DNA of 34,106 nucleotides, from the NCBI GenBank assembly GCA_900320585.1, contig ONSV01000011.1, positions 1 to 34,106 on the forward strand, in the 5' to 3' direction. Each line of letters opens with the position of its first letter. Position 1 is the stretch's first letter. The notes beneath the pieces were generated by a model. It saw only the letters and a program-made list of their open reading frames with translations, was not told the DNA's origin and did not search any database. Source of the DNA: an uncultured Prevotellaceae bacterium (lineage in GTDB: Bacteria > Bacteroidota > Bacteroidia > Bacteroidales > Bacteroidaceae). Positions 29,701 to 34,106 of the stretch are shown here, piece after piece. The position numbers were made by a program, and so were the translations under genes.

Positions 29701-31434
29701 CTATTCAGCCGAGGCGGAATAGCCAGGATTCTGCTTCATGTCAACATTTGCCTTCATGACATCATTAGGGATAGCGAAGATGTTCCAATGGTCACTGGTG
29801 GTGGCATCCTTGCAGAACCACGACTTGCCATTCCATACATTACGGCCGTCTTTCATCTTGAAGCGGATCAGGTCCTGACGGCGGTGCATCTCGCAGCAGA
29901 ACTCCCATCCAAGGTCGTCGAGCAGACCACCCAGTTCGATGTCGGCACCACCCTCGAAGGTGGTGATGTGGTTCGACCAGTCGGTGTAGCCGGCTGTAGA
30001 GCCTTCGGGTACAGTATATTCATCGTGGCCATACTGATAGACTGAGCCGCCTTCGAGGTCAGCTACGGTACGGGTAGCCTTGGCCACATTGGCGCCAAAA
30101 CTGCGCTGGCGTACCTGAGTGACAAGCTGGGCGGCAGTCTCCTTGTCGCGTCCCAGACGCAGGAGGCATTCAGCCTTCATCATCAGTGCATCGGCATAAC
30201 GGAAAATCGTTACTGCATCGGCAGTAGTACCGTCGTTGGTTCCACCAATAATCTCGTACTTGTGCAGACGGTAGCCCTCCTGCTGGTAAGCGCCGGGGTT
30301 GTCGATGGAGTGCACGTTGAGGTTGTAGGTCAGGATACCTGTGCCAGTCCAGTCGTCGGCCTCAAACATGATGGGGTTGTCCTTGTCGCCATTGATGATG
30401 TAGGTATCACCCTGCTTGAGGGCATTATACTGCGGACCGCCAGCCCAAGTGTCGGCCAAACGCTGGTCGGCCTCGTCGTAGGTGCGAATCCACTGGGGAA
30501 TGGCACACGAGCCGTTGTAACCAGCTGCAGTGCTGCCGTAGGCTGCCAGACCCGACTGCGGGAAGCAATAACTCTGCAGACCAAACTGCACGGTGTGGGT
30601 ACGGTCGCCAGGAACCACGAAAATGGCCTCGGGGTTGCCCGACTGGTCTTCGGTGAAATTGGCCTTATAAGTAGGAGCAAGGCTGTACTTGCCCGAGGCA
30701 ATGATGCTCTCCACCTCTGCCAGACATTTCTCATAGCCGTCGTTGCCCGAGGTGCCCAGATAGACATTCTGGTTCAGATAGAGTTTGGCCAGTGCCATCG
30801 AGCAGGCATATTTGTTGCCATAGCCATAGAAGTCGTCGTCACCGAAATTCTCTTTGGCAGCGGTGAACTCGTCGACGAGGAACTTGAACATTTCCTCTGG
30901 GCTCACCTGCTTTGGCAAATAACCCGGTTCCACATTCTGAGTGGTCTGCAAGGGGATGTTGCGGAACATGTCGAACATGTGATAGTAGAACATGGCACGG
31001 AAGAAACGGGCGTGTGCCAGACTCTTCTTGGTGGCCTCGTTGTTGGGGTCGATGGCATCAATCACCTTGTTGGCATAGCCAATGCCGCGGTAGGCAATCT
31101 GCCAGGGGTTATACACCTGGTCCACGTTGGGACCCCAGTTGTGCTTGTGCAGGTTGATATAGGCATCGCCCCAGCCCACACCCACGCGGGCAGGAACCAT
31201 ATACTGGTCGGTGCACTCCTCGAGGGCGTGATACATGCCAAACCAGTCTTCTACCAGATAGCGATATTGTGCTGTGGCAGCACCGAGCAGCAGACTGAGG
31301 TCGGTCTCGTTGGCGAGGTCGATGTTGGTCTCGTTGAGGCGGTCGTATAGCGTCTCGTCAAGATCGGTACAGGATGAAAGGCTGATGCTTCCTGCTGCAA
31401 AGGCAATCAGTACCTTGTTGAATATCTTTTTCAT
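29701..31434 (-). CDS. SusD/RagB-family nutrient-binding lipoprotein
   Basis: A 577-aa SusD homologue, the lid of the SusCD outer-membrane transporter that captures substrate at the surface. Signal peptide and lipobox end at C22 (LSSC followed by TDLDE). Helical TPR-like segments follow, with family motifs such as YANKVIDAI, ARFFRAMFYYHMFDMF and YGNKYACSMALAKLYLNQN, and the C-terminal IFAIPNDVMKANVDMKQNPGY. Length is normal. It starts 14 nt after susC and is clearly co-transcribed with it. SusD partners exist for peptides (RagB type) as well as glycans, so the family does not by itself decide the substrate. Confidence 0.95.
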   Translation of the reverse strand: MKKIFNKVLIAFAAGSISLSSCTDLDETLYDRLNETNIDLANETDLSLLLGAATAQYRYLVEDWFGMYHALEECTDQYMVPARVGVGWGDAYINLHKHNWGPNVDQVYNPWQIAYRGIGYANKVIDAIDPNNEATKKSLAHARFFRAMFYYHMFDMFRNIPLQTTQNVEPGYLPKQVSPEEMFKFLVDEFTAAKENFGDDDFYGYGNKYACSMALAKLYLNQNVYLGTSGNDGYEKCLAEVESIIASGKYSLAPTYKANFTEDQSGNPEAIFVVPGDRTHTVQFGLQSYCFPQSGLAAYGSTAAGYNGSCAIPQWIRTYDEADQRLADTWAGGPQYNALKQGDTYIINGDKDNPIMFEADDWTGTGILTYNLNVHSIDNPGAYQQEGYRLHKYEIIGGTNDGTTADAVTIFRYADALMMKAECLLRLGRDKETAAQLVTQVRQRSFGANVAKATRTVADLEGGSVYQYGHDEYTVPEGSTAGYTDWSNHITTFEGGADIELGGLLDDLGWEFCCEMHRRQDLIRFKMKDGRNVWNGKSWFCKDATTSDHWNIFAIPNDVMKANVDMKQNPGYSASAE

Positions 31435-31448
31435 ATTGCTGTCTCGTT

Positions 31449-34106
31449 TTAGAAGTTAAGTGAAAGTCCAACAGTATAGTTGCGGGTCACAGGATACTTG
31501 TCGCGGTCGTCGATACCGGGAGCCATGAAGTAATTGTCAACCTCGGGGTCGATACCCGTGTAACCTGTGATGCAGAACAGATTGGTGGCATTGGCGTAGA
31601 TACGCGCTTTCTTGATGAAGTTGCCCAGGGCGCCCTTTGGAGTAAAGGTATAACCCAGTGTGATGTTGCTCAGTTTCAGGAAGTCACCGTTCTCCAGATG
31701 GTCGCTCCAGAAGCCCTGTCCCATCGACTGTGACAGTGTCACCATCTTCTGCTTGCCAGTCTTCGGGTCAATATATGGTGTGCCGTCGGGGTTGATGGCG
31801 GGGTGCAGGTCGGCAGCAGTCTTCAGACGGTTGTAGGCAATCGAGTTGTTCTCATAGAAGCAACGCGAGGCATTCAGAATCTTGTAGCCCAGCTGGCTGG
31901 TGAACTGCATCGAGAGGTCGAAGTCCTTATAACGGAAGGTGTTGCCCCATCCGAGGATGACCTTCGGGGTACCACTGCCAAGACGCTGGCGGTTCTCCAG
32001 GTTGTTCAGGTTGGCATTGAACTGCTTCACTGTCCAGCCACCATTGCCGTCGCTGGCCTCCACAAGGGCGAAGCCGTCCTTGTCGTAGCCTACGAACTTC
32101 AGTCCCCAGAAGTCGCCCAGTGGTTTGCCCACCTCCATGCAGTGGGTCTCGGTGCTGATGGGGTCGCTGATGCCGCCCACTTCCTGGAAGTTGTCGGTCT
32201 CGTAGAGGTCGTTGCTCAGTTTCAGCAGCTTGTTCTTGTTGTGCGATGCAGTCAGCGTGGTGGTCCACTCGAAGTTCTTGGTCTGCACGGGAATGGCCTC
32301 AATCATCAACTCAACACCTGTGTTGCGCATATCGCCCACGTTGACCAATGTTGAACTATAAAGGTTTGGTGGCATCGGCACGTTGTACCAGAAGAGCAGG
32401 TCGTTGGTGGTCTTCACATAGACATCTAGTGAACCGTGGATGCGGTTGTTCAGGAAACCGAAGTCCAGACCGAAGTTCCACTCCTTGCTCACCTCCCATT
32501 TCAGGTCGGGGTTGGGGTTCTGGGCCACCTCGAGCGTCTTGATCCACTTGCCGTCCATCGAGAGCACGTCGCCATAATCGGCAAAACGATAGATGTTCTG
32601 AGCCAGGTAGTTGTCGCCCGGGGTGATACCAGTCACACCGTAGCCCACACGCAGGCGCAGAATGTCGAGCCATGAGCGGGTGCCCTCCATGAACGACTCG
32701 TTCATGATGTTCCATCCAAGAGAGATGGAGGGGAAAGTGGCCCACTTGTGGTTGGCACCGAACTTGGACGAACCCTCATGACGGATGCTGACCAAGGCAT
32801 TGTATTTGTCGGCGTAGCCATAACTGATACGTCCGAAGAAACCCACCAGTTTGCTGTCGTTCTTATAACTGCCCATCCAGGCGTGGTGGTCCTTGTCGTT
32901 GATGAATGTACCGTTGCCCAGGTTGTTCCACTTGAAGGCGGTGGTAGAGAAGTTCTGGTTGCCGGCGTTGAAGCCATCGCTCTCATTGAAGAGATAACTG
33001 TAACCCACAATGCCGTTGAAACGGTGCTCGCCCCACTGGGCATCATAGCGAGAGGTCAGTTCCAGGTTCTTGCTCACATAGTTGCCTTCGCTCTTGTTGG
33101 CAGCACCATTCCATCCCTCGCGAACGAGCGATTGATGCTTCGGACTGGTCCAGTCCTCGCTGGTGGCAGCTGTCTCACCCCAGGAAATCATCAGGTTGGT
33201 CTTCCAACCCTTGATGGGTTCCACAGTGACGTTGCCCACCAGCTGTGAGAAACGGATGCGGGTGTCACCGTATGCCTCGTTGATCAGGGCCACGGGGTTG
33301 TAGTACTGCAGTTTATTGAAGTTCTCGTAGTACGAGCCATCCTGGTTATAGACAGGCTCCGAGGGATTGTGAATCAGTGCCTGACGGTAGGGGTTGGTGT
33401 GAGAATAGCCGTTCAGATTGTCGTTGGTGTATTTCTGGCGGGTCACCAGGGCATTGAAGTTGAACTTCACGATGTCGTCCCAGATAAATTGTGTGTAGTC
33501 CATCTGCATCTTGAAGTTCTCGTTGGAAGTCTCGCGGATAAGACCCTCCTCCTTGGCATAGGAGATATTGGCCGAGTAGGTGGCGTTCTTGGTGCCACCG
33601 CTGATGTTCAGGTCGTGGTTGTGCTTGAAACCGGCCTTGCGTGTAACTGCTGCGAGCCAGTCAGTATCGTAGCCCAGATACTCCTGTGCCGTCTTGCCGT
33701 AAATCACGTCGTGGGTGTCCATAAAGTCGAGTTTCTTACTCCACTTCGAGAACGAGGCATAGCCATTATAACTGACTTGGACAGGTGTATCGCGCTTACC
33801 GCTCTTTGTGGTAATCAGAATCACACCGTTGGCACCGCGTGTACCATAGATAGCGGCAGCAGAGGCATCCTTCAGCACGTCGATTGAGGCGATATTCTCA
33901 GGTGCCACCGTGTTCAGGTCACCCTCAATACCATCTACCAGAATCAAAGGAGTCAGACTGCCCACCAGTGTGGTGATACCACGTAGGCGGATAGAAGAAC
34001 CTGCCTTCGGGTCACCGCTGGCGTTGACCACCGTCAGACCGGCAATCTTGCCTTTCACGAGTTCTGCGGCGTCGCCGATCTTACCGGCGTTGAAGTCCTC
34101 GGCCTT
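31449..34106 (-). CDS. SusC/RagA-family TonB-dependent transporter, N-terminus outside window
   Basis: Partial outer-membrane transporter: 885 codons lie in the window and the frame runs off the right edge, so the signal peptide, any carboxypeptidase-regulatory-like domain and the TonB box are not seen. The plug domain is clear (SIRLRGI, PLILVDGIEGD, IDVLKDASAAAIYGTRGANGVILITTK), followed by the beta-barrel and a C-terminal aromatic strand (NYTVGLSLNF). It pairs with the SusD gene 14 nt downstream to import large oligomers with energy from TonB-ExbBD. The internal GTG at 34058 is not a start, because the plug sequence continues upstream of it in frame. The operon promoter is outside the window. 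Confidence 0.95.
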   Translation of the reverse strand, partial: KAEDFNAGKIGDAAELVKGKIAGLTVVNASGDPKAGSSIRLRGITTLVGSLTPLILVDGIEGDLNTVAPENIASIDVLKDASAAAIYGTRGANGVILITTKSGKRDTPVQVSYNGYASFSKWSKKLDFMDTHDVIYGKTAQEYLGYDTDWLAAVTRKAGFKHNHDLNISGGTKNATYSANISYAKEEGLIRETSNENFKMQMDYTQFIWDDIVKFNFNALVTRQKYTNDNLNGYSHTNPYRQALIHNPSEPVYNQDGSYYENFNKLQYYNPVALINEAYGDTRIRFSQLVGNVTVEPIKGWKTNLMISWGETAATSEDWTSPKHQSLVREGWNGAANKSEGNYVSKNLELTSRYDAQWGEHRFNGIVGYSYLFNESDGFNAGNQNFSTTAFKWNNLGNGTFINDKDHHAWMGSYKNDSKLVGFFGRISYGYADKYNALVSIRHEGSSKFGANHKWATFPSISLGWNIMNESFMEGTRSWLDILRLRVGYGVTGITPGDNYLAQNIYRFADYGDVLSMDGKWIKTLEVAQNPNPDLKWEVSKEWNFGLDFGFLNNRIHGSLDVYVKTTNDLLFWYNVPMPPNLYSSTLVNVGDMRNTGVELMIEAIPVQTKNFEWTTTLTASHNKNKLLKLSNDLYETDNFQEVGGISDPISTETHCMEVGKPLGDFWGLKFVGYDKDGFALVEASDGNGGWTVKQFNANLNNLENRQRLGSGTPKVILGWGNTFRYKDFDLSMQFTSQLGYKILNASRCFYENNSIAYNRLKTAADLHPAINPDGTPYIDPKTGKQKMVTLSQSMGQGFWSDHLENGDFLKLSNITLGYTFTPKGALGNFIKKARIYANATNLFCITGYTGIDPEVDNYFMAPGIDDRDKYPVTRNYTVGLSLNF

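Noticed and set aside
30262..31350. 362-codon plus-strand frame opposite susD
   Set aside because: Antisense shadow of a clear SusD gene; no signal peptide or family motif.
1..34106. tRNA, rRNA, CRISPR arrays, insertion sequences or prophage genes
   Set aside because: None seen on reading either strand; repeated DNA is limited to the short elements listed.

Overview
The window looks like a Bacteroidales chromosome, most likely Prevotellaceae (Prevotella/Segatella/Xylanibacter-like). The evidence is SusC/SusD genes, a hybrid two-component sensor, lipoproteins with Bacteroidetes-style export signals, a subtilase with a possible type IX secretion tail, and intergenic promoters that fit the Bacteroidetes consensus (TTTG, 19-20 nt, TAnnTTTG) rather than the E. 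coli one. No rRNA, tRNA, CRISPR array or transposase was seen.

Left part (1-10.3 kb): housekeeping and small accessory genes. In order these are a TerB/DnaJ-domain protein, a solitary HsdR-N-type nuclease-fold protein, holA, an AT-rich intergenic region leading to an XRE regulator with paired 17-bp repeats upstream, pyrK-pyrD (overlapping, dihydroorotate dehydrogenase B), then on the minus strand a helicase, slyD and aroC. Upstream of the helicase lies a tandem pair of hairpin-forming repeats; the copy nearer the gene carries a good minus-strand promoter. Next comes a 50-codon gene remnant.

Middle (10.3-13.1 kb): a small secreted helical protein and a divergent secreted subtilisin-like peptidase. 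They share an intergenic region with two consensus promoters and a TGAC-N4-GTCA palindrome.

Right part (13.1-34.1 kb): nine genes on the minus strand, running SusC (cut by the window edge), SusD, a triple-DUF4859-like lipoprotein, a DUF6055-like HExxH lipoprotein, a CotH-kinase-like lipoprotein, a secreted DUF6055-like/GH43/CBM32-like/LamG-like fusion, a hybrid two-component sensor/AraC regulator, a glycyl radical enzyme and its radical-SAM activase. The glycyl radical enzyme matches trans-4-hydroxy-L-proline dehydratase (HypD): all nine active-site residues I recall for the C. difficile enzyme occur at one constant offset.

My main hypothesis is that this is a utilisation locus for hydroxyproline-rich glycoprotein (plant extensins or arabinogalactan proteins, alternatively collagen-like protein). 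SusCD and DUF4859 lipoproteins would bind and import, the GH43 module would strip arabinose or galactose side chains, the two HExxH proteins would cut the backbone, and HypD would dehydrate the liberated hydroxyproline to pyrroline-5-carboxylate. The hybrid sensor would control the set. The gene content is seen; the substrate and the coupling are inferred. A terminator-like hairpin between the first peptidase and cotH may split expression of the locus.
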